Shown one piece after another: positions 7,989 to 17,164 of a stretch of DNA of 64,000 nt. Position 1 is the first letter of the stretch, and the number at the start of each line of letters is the position of its first letter. The DNA comes from Variovorax sp. 770b2 (GTDB taxonomy: Bacteria > Pseudomonadota > Gammaproteobacteria > Burkholderiales > Burkholderiaceae_C): contig NZ_FOXJ01000001.1 in assembly GCF_900115685.1 (NCBI RefSeq), positions 310,001 through 374,000 of the forward strand, given 5' to 3'. Made by a program: the position numbers and the translations under genes. The notes under the pieces were generated by a model. The model saw nothing but the letters and a program-made list of their open reading frames with translations. It was not told the origin of the DNA and made no database searches.

Positions 7989-8950
7989 GGGCGTCGGGCG
8001 TCGTGTGGCGAATTGGCCAACTGCGGCAGATAGTCTTGCACCAGCTGCTGCACGGTGTCCGCTTGCAAACTGTCGCGCCCGGCCTTGAGCGGATCCCGAT
8101 CGGGCCGCTGGGCCAGCCAGCGCTTGAAGCGCACGAAGGCGAGCGGATGCACGGTGTTCATGCGCGCCATGTGCCCGGTGGTGCCAACCACGACGGCCGA
8201 GAAGCGGGGCGCACTCACCAACTGTTCCGCGTTGAGGGCCTGTACAACCCAGAAATCGTCCTCGGCTTCGCTCAATTGGGCGGGGTGGGGGTCTTGCTCC
8301 TGCGCTTCACGCCGCAGGATGTCCACCTCGAAGCCTTTGCTGTTGACTGCTGTATAGCGCTGGTCGTTGATCAGGGAGAAGGTTTTGTCGACCTTGCGCA
8401 GCAGCGCCAACATGGAGGAATCGAGCCGCTTGAGCTGGGTCGCCAAACGGAAGCGCTTGCGGGTGTCCCAGAGCAGATCCACGTCGCGTGTAGCCACGGC
8501 GGCGCTTTGCAGACGTACACCCGCCGCTGCTTCGTAGCCATACAGCGCATGCGTACCCACCACAGTGAAATGCTCCGCGATGTCCGCGCGCTTGAGCATG
8601 TCGAGGATGTCGATGACGATGGTTGGAACGCGTCCAACGAACAACGCCCGGTTCATGCGTTGATGACGAGTCAGTGCCTCGTCAAGGTCTTTGACTCTGC
8701 CCTCGGCTTCTTCTTTTCTGCGAACGAAACTGGCATGGATGGCTTCGGTTTCGGCGTTGCGAACACCCAGGCTTTTTTGTGCGTTGCGGGTGCTGGTGCG
8801 GATCAGGTAGTCCAGACCATTCACACTCTTCCAGTACATGCCGCCTCGAACGCCAGCGGCCTGTGTTTCGGCTGCCTCGAGTGCTTCGAAAGTGGCACGG
8901 GCATCAATGTATTGACGACGAGCATCGTCGCCGATGTCCTGAAAATCCAT
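7985..8950 (-). CDS. GSU2403-type nucleotidyltransferase-fold protein
   Basis: 321 residues matching the style of the GSU2403 nucleotidyltransferase group. The N-terminal half is helical (~1-115, with a charged segment [19 protein letters not shown]). A minimal nucleotidyltransferase core follows around 130-200, with [15 protein letters not shown] then [11 protein letters not shown], giving the paired acidic residues expected for metal binding. Function is unknown; some relatives sit beside toxin-antitoxin or defence genes. The ATG at 8950 is preferred: it follows ACGGAAAACTC, while the alternative at 8980 is a TTG. The gene is coupled to rluE by ATGA. The upstream DNA is clearly AT-richer than its neighbours. 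Confidence 0.72.
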   Translation of the reverse strand: MDFQDIGDDARRQYIDARATFEALEAAETQAAGVRGGMYWKSVNGLDYLIRTSTRNAQKSLGVRNAETEAIHASFVRRKEEAEGRVKDLDEALTRHQRMNRALFVGRVPTIVIDILDMLKRADIAEHFTVVGTHALYGYEAAAGVRLQSAAVATRDVDLLWDTRKRFRLATQLKRLDSSMLALLRKVDKTFSLINDQRYTAVNSKGFEVDILRREAQEQDPHPAQLSEAEDDFWVVQALNAEQLVSAPRFSAVVVGTTGHMARMNTVHPLAFVRFKRWLAQRPDRDPLKAGRDSLQADTVQQLVQDYLPQLANSPHDARRP

Positions 8951-9171
8951 GAGTTTTCCGTGTGATGGATGTAAATCCAAATCTATACGGAAAATCGTTA
9001 TAAATCAATGGTTTAGATCGTTAAAATTCCAGAAAACACAGCTGATTACGCCAGAAAGCACGCAACGGTTCACTCGCCAGGAAGAGTTCGTCCTGCACGC
9101 GTTCGGCGGTGTGCACGAGGGACGAAAACAGCGCGGTGCTGGGCGTGGTCTACAAGCGGCCTGAATAAATG
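8951..9171. other. AT-rich intergenic stretch with possible promoter and gene remnant
   Basis: About 220 bases between the nucleotidyltransferase start and the terminator of glnS. On the minus strand TTGATT (9003-9008) and TATAGA (8982-8987), 15 bases apart, could be a -35/-10 pair for the nucleotidyltransferase gene, although the spacing is short. On the plus strand an open frame ends ENSAVLGVVYKRPE then stop at about 9167, which reads like the C-terminal end of a lost gene; I do not recognise it. Confidence 0.35.
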
Positions 9172-9202
9172 AAAGCCGGGGCTTTTGACGGTCCCGGCTT
9201 TT
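9172..9202. terminator. Intrinsic terminator, bidirectional, after glnS
   Basis: Stem AAAGCCGGG (9172-9180) and CCCGGCTTT (9193-9201) are separated by a 12-base loop, with T-rich ends in both directions. It sits 19 bases past the glnS stop on the minus strand and can also stop plus-strand transcription. Confidence 0.85.
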
Positions 9203-9220
9203 GTGCGGAGGCGGGGCGAG

Positions 9221-11035
<1,815 letters not shown>

Positions 11036-11183
11036 TGCCTCATTCTAGAGGGCGCCCCTTCTGAGTTACCTTTGGCAACGTTCTTCACAATGGCCGGTGC
11101 ACCCCGTTTGCAATTGCCGCGTTCAATACACACAAGGGCGGTCCAGACCCGGACGCAGCCCTCCGAAACAAGGAGTCAACATC

Positions 11184-11546
11184 ATGAGCCTCACACGTTC
11201 CACCTTCTTCAAATGGGCCGCCGCGGGTGTCGTGGCAGCCGGTGCATTGTTTGCAGCCACCTCGGCCAGCGCGCGCAGCGACGTGAGCTGGTCGGTCGGT
11301 GTCGGCCTGCCGGGCGTGGCGGTCGGCGTGGGCGGTCCCGCCTACTACCCGGCGCCGGTCTATGCACCGCCGGCCCCTGTGTACTACGCGCCGCCGCCGG
11401 TCTACTACCGTCCGCCGCCCGTGTATTACCGTCCGGCCCCGGTCTATTACGGCCCGCCGGCCTACTACGGTCCCCGCTACTACGGCGGTGGGGGCTACTA
11501 CCGGGGCGGTGGCTACGGCCATCGCCATGGCGGCCACTGGCGCTGA
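11184..11546 (+). CDS. Secreted Tyr/Pro-rich repeat protein
   Basis: 120 residues. A signal peptide (FKWAAAGVVAAGALFAATSASA) is cut near residue 28. After a short Val/Gly segment the chain is built of repeated YYAPPPVYYRPPPVYYRP-type units (PVYY or PAYY at least eight times). It ends with Gly/Tyr and His-rich GGGYYRGGGYGHRHGGHW. Similar low-complexity exported proteins are common in Burkholderiales and have no firm function. The ATG at 11184 has a clear AAGGAG ribosome site eight bases upstream; the frame's earlier start is rejected. An intrinsic terminator follows at 11573. Confidence 0.78.
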   Translation: MSLTRSTFFKWAAAGVVAAGALFAATSASARSDVSWSVGVGLPGVAVGVGGPAYYPAPVYAPPAPVYYAPPPVYYRPPPVYYRPAPVYYGPPAYYGPRYYGGGGYYRGGGYGHRHGGHWR

Positions 11547-11572
11547 ATTGCCACGCGATTGGCGACTGAATG

Positions 11573-11606
11573 AAAAAAAGCCGGCCCCGAAAGGGCCGGC
11601 TTTTTT
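11573..11606. terminator. Intrinsic terminator, bidirectional
   Basis: A-rich run, then GCCGGCCC, loop CGAAA, GGGCCGGC and six T. It ends the Tyr/Pro-rich gene on the plus strand and, through the A-run, also the LytTR response regulator gene on the minus strand, whose stop lies at 11629. Confidence 0.93.
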
Positions 11607-11628
11607 CATGGGCGCTCGACAGCGAATT

Positions 11629-12489
11629 TCACATTGCGCGAAAGAGATGGGCGTAGAGCCGGCTGACCGGGATCTTCTCCGGCCGCCCGCGCAAGGTGAG
11701 GTGCAACTTGCCCGCTTCATCGCGGTGCACCGACTCGATGGCCCCGCTGCGCACGACCACCGCGCGGTGCACCTGCCAGAAGGCGTCGGCGTCGAGTTGC
11801 GCGATCAACTGCTTCAGCGGCGTGCGGATCAGGTACTCGTGCGTGGCGGTGAGCACGCGCAGGTACTTGTCGGCCGCCTCGAAATACAGCACCTCGTCGA
11901 TCGGCACCATTCGCACGGTACTGCCGCCGGCATCGCTGGCGGCAATCATCCGCAGCGGTGCGGGGGCGGCTGCCGGCAAGGCGCCACCGGCCCCGGCTGC
12001 CGCGAGCACCTGGCGCCACTGCGCAAGGGTTTGTTCGAGTGCTTCACCCGCCACGGCGGGGGAGGCCGTCGGCAACGGCTGCTGCGCCGCCAGCGCCTGC
12101 TGCAGGCGCGCCACGGTCTTGCGCAACCGCTCGGGCTGCACGGGCTTGAGCACGTAGTCGATGGCCTCCGCCTCGAAGGCGCGCGCGGCGTATTCGTCGT
12201 AGGCGGTGACGAACACCAGCTGCGGCATCGGCGCCTCGTCGGCGGGCCAGCTGTCGGCCAGTTCGGCGGCGGCGCCCAGGCCGTCCAGGCCGGGCATGCG
12301 GATGTCGAAGAACAGCACCTGCGGCAAGAGGCGCAACGCCTCGCGCACGGCGCTGCGGCCGTCGCCGGCGGTGGCGGCGATCTGCAGACCGGGCCATGCA
12401 GCGGCCAGCTCGGCCTTGAGGGCTTGCGCCAGAAGAGGCTCGTCTTCGGCGATCAGTGCGGTGGGGTTCATGGGGGTCGTCGCATTCAT
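11629..12489 (-). CDS. LytTR family response regulator
   Basis: 286 residues. An N-terminal receiver domain (~10-125) has acidic pocket AEDEP and the phospho-acceptor aspartate D62 in FFDIRMPGLDG, plus the conserved lysine in YVLKPV. A linker (~140-175) leads to a C-terminal LytTR DNA-binding domain (~180-280) with IDEVLYFEAADKYLRV and FWQVHRAVVVRSGAI. The ATG at 12489 overlaps the histidine kinase stop by ATGA, so the pair is translationally coupled and surely forms a two-component system. An internal ATG at 12471 is the alternative. This is an AlgR/LytR-type regulator; targets are unknown but may be its own operon. Confidence 0.92.
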   Translation of the reverse strand: MNATTPMNPTALIAEDEPLLAQALKAELAAAWPGLQIAATAGDGRSAVREALRLLPQVLFFDIRMPGLDGLGAAAELADSWPADEAPMPQLVFVTAYDEYAARAFEAEAIDYVLKPVQPERLRKTVARLQQALAAQQPLPTASPAVAGEALEQTLAQWRQVLAAAGAGGALPAAAPAPLRMIAASDAGGSTVRMVPIDEVLYFEAADKYLRVLTATHEYLIRTPLKQLIAQLDADAFWQVHRAVVVRSGAIESVHRDEAGKLHLTLRGRPEKIPVSRLYAHLFRAM

Positions 12490-13565
12490 GGGGCAGCCGC
12501 GGGCAGCGGAAAACTCAGCGTCGCGCAGGTCCCGCCGGCCGGTGCGGCCGCAAGGCGCATCTCGCTTTGCGCGCCGAACACGGTGGCCAGGCGCTCGCGC
12601 ACCTGTTCGAGCCCGAAGCCGCTGTTGCTGCCATCTTCCGAGGGCAGCGCCGCATCGAGCCCGACGCCGGTGTCGTTCACTTCGATGACCAGCCGGTCCC
12701 CGTTCCTGCGCGCGCGCACGGCGATTTCGCCGCCCTCGACCTTGGGCTCCAGCCCGTGGCGGATGCTGTTTTCCACCAGCGGCTGCAAGAGCAGCGGCGG
12801 CACGGGAATGTCACGCAGTTCGTCGGGCAGGTCGAGGGTGTAGCGCAGGCGCTCGCCCATGCGCACCGACATCAGTTCGAGGTAGTCGCCCAGCCGGTCG
12901 AACTCGGCCGAGAGCGGATGCGCCAGCGTGCGCGAGCCGCTGAGCGTCACGCGCAAATAGCTGTTGAGGCGGTCGAGCATCGCCACGGCGCGCGGCGGGT
13001 CGAGGGTGATCAGCACGCGCAGGTTCGCCAGCGTGTTGAACAGCATGTGCGGCTCCAGCTGCGTCTCCAGCAGCTTGAGCCGCGCCTCGGTGGCGTTGCG
13101 CTTGGCCAGGTCGAGCTGGCTTTGCATGTGCTTGCTCTTGCCGAGGCTGAAGAAGAAGAAGCACATGCCGATGGTGGCAACCAGGGTGATGACGATGGTC
13201 GAGGTCATCCGGCGCGCGGCGAGGTTGTGGAACTCGAACGGCGGTGCGCCGACCCAGGCGTCGCCAATGGCGTTGCCGCCCAGAAAGCCGACGGTGATCC
13301 CCAGCGCGATCAGTCCATAGCCCGAGAGGCCGTGCGGCCACAGCACCTCCTTGTTGCCGCTCAAAAGCAACCGGCCGGCGTCGATGACGAGCCAACAGAT
13401 CGTTCCGATCGACAGCGAATACACCATCTGGGATTCCCAACTGCCGTTGCCCGAAATGGCCAGCGCCGTGGCGATGAAGCAGCAGAAGGCGACGGTGATC
13501 AGGCCATGCCGCAACATGTCGCGGAAGTTCTCCGCGCGAAACCGCGGCAGCGCTTCAGGCGTCAC
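12486..13565 (-). CDS. Membrane histidine kinase of the LytS/YpdA type
   Basis: 359 residues. Four or so hydrophobic segments occupy ~20-145 (for example HGLITVAFCCFIATALAI and STIVITLVATIGMCFFFFSL). Then comes the His_kinase domain with phospho-acceptor H173 in LETQLEPHMLFNTL, and a HATPase domain with N-box LVENSIRHGLEPK and G-box GFGLEQVRERL. The start is a GTG at 13565 that overlaps the stop of the 2TM gene, so the chain of genes is coupled. It pairs with the LytTR regulator immediately downstream. The signal sensed is unknown. Confidence 0.92.
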   Translation of the reverse strand: MTPEALPRFRAENFRDMLRHGLITVAFCCFIATALAISGNGSWESQMVYSLSIGTICWLVIDAGRLLLSGNKEVLWPHGLSGYGLIALGITVGFLGGNAIGDAWVGAPPFEFHNLAARRMTSTIVITLVATIGMCFFFFSLGKSKHMQSQLDLAKRNATEARLKLLETQLEPHMLFNTLANLRVLITLDPPRAVAMLDRLNSYLRVTLSGSRTLAHPLSAEFDRLGDYLELMSVRMGERLRYTLDLPDELRDIPVPPLLLQPLVENSIRHGLEPKVEGGEIAVRARRNGDRLVIEVNDTGVGLDAALPSEDGSNSGFGLEQVRERLATVFGAQSEMRLAAAPAGGTCATLSFPLPAAAP

Positions 13566-13858
13566 CCACGCTCCCCGGCGCCCAGTGCACGGCGCTCGCG
13601 CGCCACCAGCCTGTCGTAGAAGCTGCCGCCAGGCGCAAGGAACCAGATCACCGCGCCATGGATGAGCAGGCCCAGGCCCCAGCCCATCAGCGGGTACATC
13701 GCCCAGGTGCGGCCGTTGGCGGCCGACAAGGCGACCAGCCCGAGGTTGACCAGCACATAGACGAAGGCGTGGATGTACCAGCCCATCTTGGCGCCAGCGC
13801 GGCGGCGGGCGAGCTTTTCGAGGTGGGGTTGCGAAGGGTTCGAGGGGGTGGGGTTCAT
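13562..13858 (-). CDS. 2TM domain-containing small membrane protein
   Basis: 98 residues with a polar N-terminus (NPTPSNPSQPHLEKLARRRAG) and two membrane helices separated by a short loop: GWYIHAFVYVLVNLGLVAL and YPLMGWGLGLLIHGAVIWF. A charged tail follows. The architecture and the KMGWYIHAFVYVLVN motif match the 2TM domain family, often coded beside or fused to LytTR-type histidine kinases. It overlaps the upstream hydroxylase gene (ATGA) and the downstream kinase gene (GTGA). It could be an accessory sensor subunit of the kinase, by context. Confidence 0.85.
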   Translation of the reverse strand: MNPTPSNPSQPHLEKLARRRAGAKMGWYIHAFVYVLVNLGLVALSAANGRTWAMYPLMGWGLGLLIHGAVIWFLAPGGSFYDRLVARERRALGAGERG

Positions 13859-14811
13859 GACAACTCCTTGAATTGGACAGGTATGAAATCGGGGGCGGAC
13901 GGCTGCGGCGAGGGCGCTGCCGGTTGCAGGGCCGCGCGCTGCCGCAGCTCTTCGGTGGTGTCGCCGGGCCCCTCCGGTCGCCAGCCCGGCGGCTTGAGCA
14001 GATAACCCGCGAACGCACGCACCGAGCGCGCCGAACGCAGGTCGCGCAAGAGCGCGCGCCAGTGGGTGAACTCGATCTCCAGGATGTTGTGCGAGGTGAT
14101 CGGGTTCACCAGCCCGTAGCGGCACGGCAGGTCGGCGCGCTCGGGAATGTAGGTGCCGAAGAGGCGGTCGAACACGGTGAGCACGCCGCCGTAGTTGCCG
14201 TCCAGGTATTCCAGGTTCGAGGCGTGGTGCACGCGGTGCGCAGAGGGCGTGTTGAGCACCCATTCCAACGGCCCGAGGCGCGGAATCCACGTCGCATGAA
14301 TCCAGAACTGGTAGAGCAGGTTCAGCGTGAGCATCAGCAGGATCACCTTCGGCGGCATGCCCAGGAGCGGCGCCAGCATGAAGAACAGCAGCGTGCCGGT
14401 GAGGCGGCCGGTCCAGCCGAAGCGGTAGGCGGCCGACAGGTTCAGCTGGTTCGGCGAATGGTGGATGGCATGCGTGCACCAGAACCAGCGCACGCGGTGG
14501 GCCGCACGGTGGTACCAGTAGTAGCAGAACTCCTGGCCGATGAAGCAGGCGACCCAGCCGCTCCAGTGGTCCATCGGCAGGGTGAAGAGGCGGTGGTTCC
14601 AGAACCAGTCCATCGCGCCGGTCCAGAAGGCCACCGGCAGCAGCCAGCGCAGCGGGTATTCGCGCACCAGGAAGTCGAACACCGAGACGCCGGCCGCCTT
14701 CCAGTCGTAGCTGGCCCAGCCGTTGCGCCAGGAGAGCACCAGCGCTTCCAGGACCGAGGCGACCAGCACCACCGTGACGGAGATCTTGAGGAGCAGAAAG
14801 AGCACGGTCAT
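13855..14811 (-). CDS. Sterol desaturase / fatty acid hydroxylase family protein
   Basis: 318 residues, integral membrane di-iron enzyme of the FA_hydroxylase family. The histidine clusters are HRAAH (~107), HAIHHSP (~122) and HRVHH (~197), within several membrane helices (MTVLFLLLKISVTVVLVASV, FWTGAMDWFW, LLFFMLAPLLGM). Such enzymes hydroxylate or desaturate lipids; the exact lipid is not shown by sequence. It is the first gene of a four-gene coupled operon with a 2TM protein, kinase and LytTR regulator, which suggests the signalling system responds to or adjusts membrane lipid state. The C-terminus is Pro-rich and dispensable-looking. Confidence 0.88.
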   Translation of the reverse strand: MTVLFLLLKISVTVVLVASVLEALVLSWRNGWASYDWKAAGVSVFDFLVREYPLRWLLPVAFWTGAMDWFWNHRLFTLPMDHWSGWVACFIGQEFCYYWYHRAAHRVRWFWCTHAIHHSPNQLNLSAAYRFGWTGRLTGTLLFFMLAPLLGMPPKVILLMLTLNLLYQFWIHATWIPRLGPLEWVLNTPSAHRVHHASNLEYLDGNYGGVLTVFDRLFGTYIPERADLPCRYGLVNPITSHNILEIEFTHWRALLRDLRSARSVRAFAGYLLKPPGWRPEGPGDTTEELRQRAALQPAAPSPQPSAPDFIPVQFKELS

Positions 14812-14856
14812 GGCGGTTCCTGGCTGGCGGGGCTCACGGGAGCTGGGGCTCGGATC

Positions 14857-15378
14857 TTAGGCCGCGCGGACGCCGGTGGCGACAGCGTCGGTGGCGATCG
14901 CCAGCTTCCACAGGCGCACGGCGCGGGCCGCGAAGATGCCGGTGAAGGCGCCGTACAGCGTCGGGATGGCGAGGGCGAAGACCGCCTGCTGGCGCAATTC
15001 GGGGTGCATGGCCAGCGCCACGCCCACGACATACTTGGTGCAGAAGATGCCCATCATGAGCGCGAGCGGCACGGCGCTGCCGGCCACGTGGAACTGGCGG
15101 CCCGCCGCGTCGTAGCGGGTGGTGGAGGGCAGGGGACGTTGCAGCACCAGCGCAATCAGCACCGCGGCCGCAGCCGCCCAGCCCAGCAGGGCGCCCAGCG
15201 AATCGCCAAAGGCCGAGAGCACGCCGAAGACCGACAGCCCGCCCATGAGGATGGGCATCAGCGTGACGCGGCTGAGGCTCACGCTGTTCGACAGCAATTG
15301 CCTGGCGCCCAGCCAGACGAGCAGCACGAAGACGGCGAACACCCACTTGGGCGTGTGAAGAAGGATCTGCAGCAGCAT
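14857..15378 (-). CDS. Polytopic membrane protein of unknown function (173 aa)
   Basis: Five or more hydrophobic segments (WVFAVFVLLVWLGARQLL, VTLMPILMGGLSVFGVLSAF, LLGWAAAAAVLIALVLQ, VPLALMMGIFCTKYVVGVALAM, AVFALAIPTLYGAFTGIFAA) and little else. It resembles DUF6622-type proteins of Burkholderiales, an assignment from general style only. The ATG at 15378 has GGAGA nine bases upstream. It lies 45 bases before the hydroxylase operon on the same strand and could share its transcript. Confidence 0.68.
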   Translation of the reverse strand: MLLQILLHTPKWVFAVFVLLVWLGARQLLSNSVSLSRVTLMPILMGGLSVFGVLSAFGDSLGALLGWAAAAAVLIALVLQRPLPSTTRYDAAGRQFHVAGSAVPLALMMGIFCTKYVVGVALAMHPELRQQAVFALAIPTLYGAFTGIFAARAVRLWKLAIATDAVATGVRAA

Positions 15379-15643
15379 GGGGGTTCTCCGGTGAAAGGTG
15401 TGAGCGATGCGGGTGGGGAAGCGATGGGCGGACTGTGCCGCCGCTCCGCCGCACGGGCCACCGCCATGCGACGAAATGCAGGAGAACGGCGCGAGCCGCA
15501 TCCGCAAGGCGTGAACTGCGGCAGCGGCGCGAGCTTTACCGCCGCTTTACGGCGCAGCAAACTGCGGTACTACCATTCGGCGCTGTACTCTAGGCCGCCC
15601 CTTTCGCACGCTCTGCACCCTCTGTACCCTCCCCACGCATCCC
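15379..15643. promoter_or_regulatory. Divergent intergenic region before mdtA
   Basis: 265 bases separate the membrane protein start and mdtA. It must hold both promoters. No convincing sigma-70 hexamers or palindromic operator could be picked out by eye; the sequence is GC-rich with short GCGGC repeats (CTTTACCGCCGCTTTACGGCG near 15534). Confidence 0.4.
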
Positions 15644-17137
15644 ATGGACCCCAAAACTCCCCCCGAGCCCCTGCCGCCCATCGTGTCGCCGACACACCCT
15701 CCGGTACGCAGGCGCCGGTGGCTGGGGTGGCTGTTGACCCTGGCGCTGCTCGTGGCCCTGGGAGGCGGCGCGTGGTACCTGATCCAGCGTTCGAAGGCGC
15801 CGGCAGCCGGACCCGGCGGCGCGGGCGGCCCAGGTGGTGGTGGTGGTGGCGGCCGGCCGGGCGGCGGCGGCCCCGGTGGGCGGGGCGGCGGCGCGGCCGC
15901 CAACACGGTCGGTGTCGCCACCGCGCGGCAGGCCGACATTCCGGTGCAGCTGGAGGCGCTGGGCACCGTCACCCCGCTGGCCAACGTCACGGTGCAGCCG
16001 CAGGTCTCGGGCGTGCTCACCGAGGTGCTCTTCAAGGAAGGGCAGATGGTCAAGAAGGGCGACGTGCTCGCCACCATCGACCCGCAGCCTTTCCAGAACG
16101 CGCTGGCGCAGGCCGCCGGTGCGCGCCAGCGCGACGAGGCCCAGCTGGCCGCCGCGCGCGTCACGCTGCAGCGCTACCAGACGCTGCTCGGGCAGGACTC
16201 CATCGCCCGGCAGGACGTCGACACGCAGGCCGCGCTGGTCAAGCAGCTCGAAGGCACGGTCGCCATCGACCGCGCCAACGAAGGCACGGCAAGGCTGAAC
16301 CTCACCTGGAGCCGCATCACCGCGCCGGTGAGCGGGCGCATCGGCCTTCGGCCCGTGGACGCGGGCAACTACATCTCGACCGGCACCACCGGCGGCGTGG
16401 CGGTCATCACGCAGATCGCGCCCATCGACGTCGAATTCTCCGTGCCGCAGGACCGCGTGCCCGAGGTGCAGGAACGCCTTGCGCAGGGCGCGCAGCTGGA
16501 GGCCACGGCCTTCGACCGCACCCGCACCCGCCAGCTCGCCAAGGGCATGTTCTCCACGCTGGACAACCTGGTGGACACGCAGACCGGCACCGTCAAGTCG
16601 AAGGCGCGCTTCTCCAATGCCGACGGCGCGCTGTTCCCGAACCAGTTCGTCAACCTGCGGCTCCTGCTGCGCACCGTGAACAGCGCGGTCGTGGTGCCGG
16701 TGACGGCGCTGCGCCACGGGCCCAACGGCGACTACGTGTACGTGGTGAACGAAGACAACACCGTGTCGCAGCGTCCCGTGACGCGCGGCGAATCGAGCGT
16801 GGACAACGTGGCCGTCATGTCGGGCCTGAAGGCCGGCGAACAGGTCGTGACCGAAGGCGGCGACCGGTTGAAGGACGGCGCGAGCGTGCAGACCCAGGCC
16901 GACCGGCCGGCCACGCCGGCCTCGGGCGCCGCCTCCGGCGCGCGCCGCGGCAACCGCGAAGGCGGACGCCGGGGTAACAGGGAGGGCGGGCAGCGCCATC
17001 AGGGCGGTGCAACTGAGGGCGGCGGCGGCGCGCCGCCGAGCCAGCCGATCGAATCGGCCACGCCGCCGGCCGGCGCACCCGTTCCCCCGGCCACCCCCAC
17101 CGTTCCTCCGACGCCAGCCAACGGCACGGCGCGCTGA
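15644..17137 (+). CDS. mdtA: RND efflux membrane fusion protein MdtA-like
   Basis: 497 residues, periplasmic adaptor of a tripartite pump. A membrane anchor near residue 25-50 (WLGWLLTLALLVALGGGAWYL) is followed by an unusual Gly/Pro-rich tract (~56-86). The biotin-lipoyl/HlyD core follows (GTVTPLANVTVQPQVSGVL; KKGDVLATIDPQPF), then alpha-hairpin and beta-barrel domains. The C-terminal ~90 residues are low complexity, Arg/Gly-rich (RRGNREGG units) then Pro-rich, beyond the ~415 residues of E. coli MdtA. It is first in an operon with two RND pumps and an outer membrane factor. Confidence 0.92.
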   Translation: MDPKTPPEPLPPIVSPTHPPVRRRRWLGWLLTLALLVALGGGAWYLIQRSKAPAAGPGGAGGPGGGGGGGRPGGGGPGGRGGGAAANTVGVATARQADIPVQLEALGTVTPLANVTVQPQVSGVLTEVLFKEGQMVKKGDVLATIDPQPFQNALAQAAGARQRDEAQLAAARVTLQRYQTLLGQDSIARQDVDTQAALVKQLEGTVAIDRANEGTARLNLTWSRITAPVSGRIGLRPVDAGNYISTGTTGGVAVITQIAPIDVEFSVPQDRVPEVQERLAQGAQLEATAFDRTRTRQLAKGMFSTLDNLVDTQTGTVKSKARFSNADGALFPNQFVNLRLLLRTVNSAVVVPVTALRHGPNGDYVYVVNEDNTVSQRPVTRGESSVDNVAVMSGLKAGEQVVTEGGDRLKDGASVQTQADRPATPASGAASGARRGNREGGRRGNREGGQRHQGGATEGGGGAPPSQPIESATPPAGAPVPPATPTVPPTPANGTAR

Positions 17138-17164
17138 GGCCGGCCCGCAGCAGCACCGCGCACG

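Noticed and set aside
9010-9170. Functional gene in the AT-rich gap before the glnS terminator
   Set aside because: Only a short open end (ENSAVLGVVYKRPE) is visible, with no start or recognised family.
13873-16977. Kilobase open frame antisense to the hydroxylase operon and across mdtA
   Set aside because: Shadow of real genes; composition is Arg/Gly/His-rich with no domain, and it crosses several clear genes and promoters.
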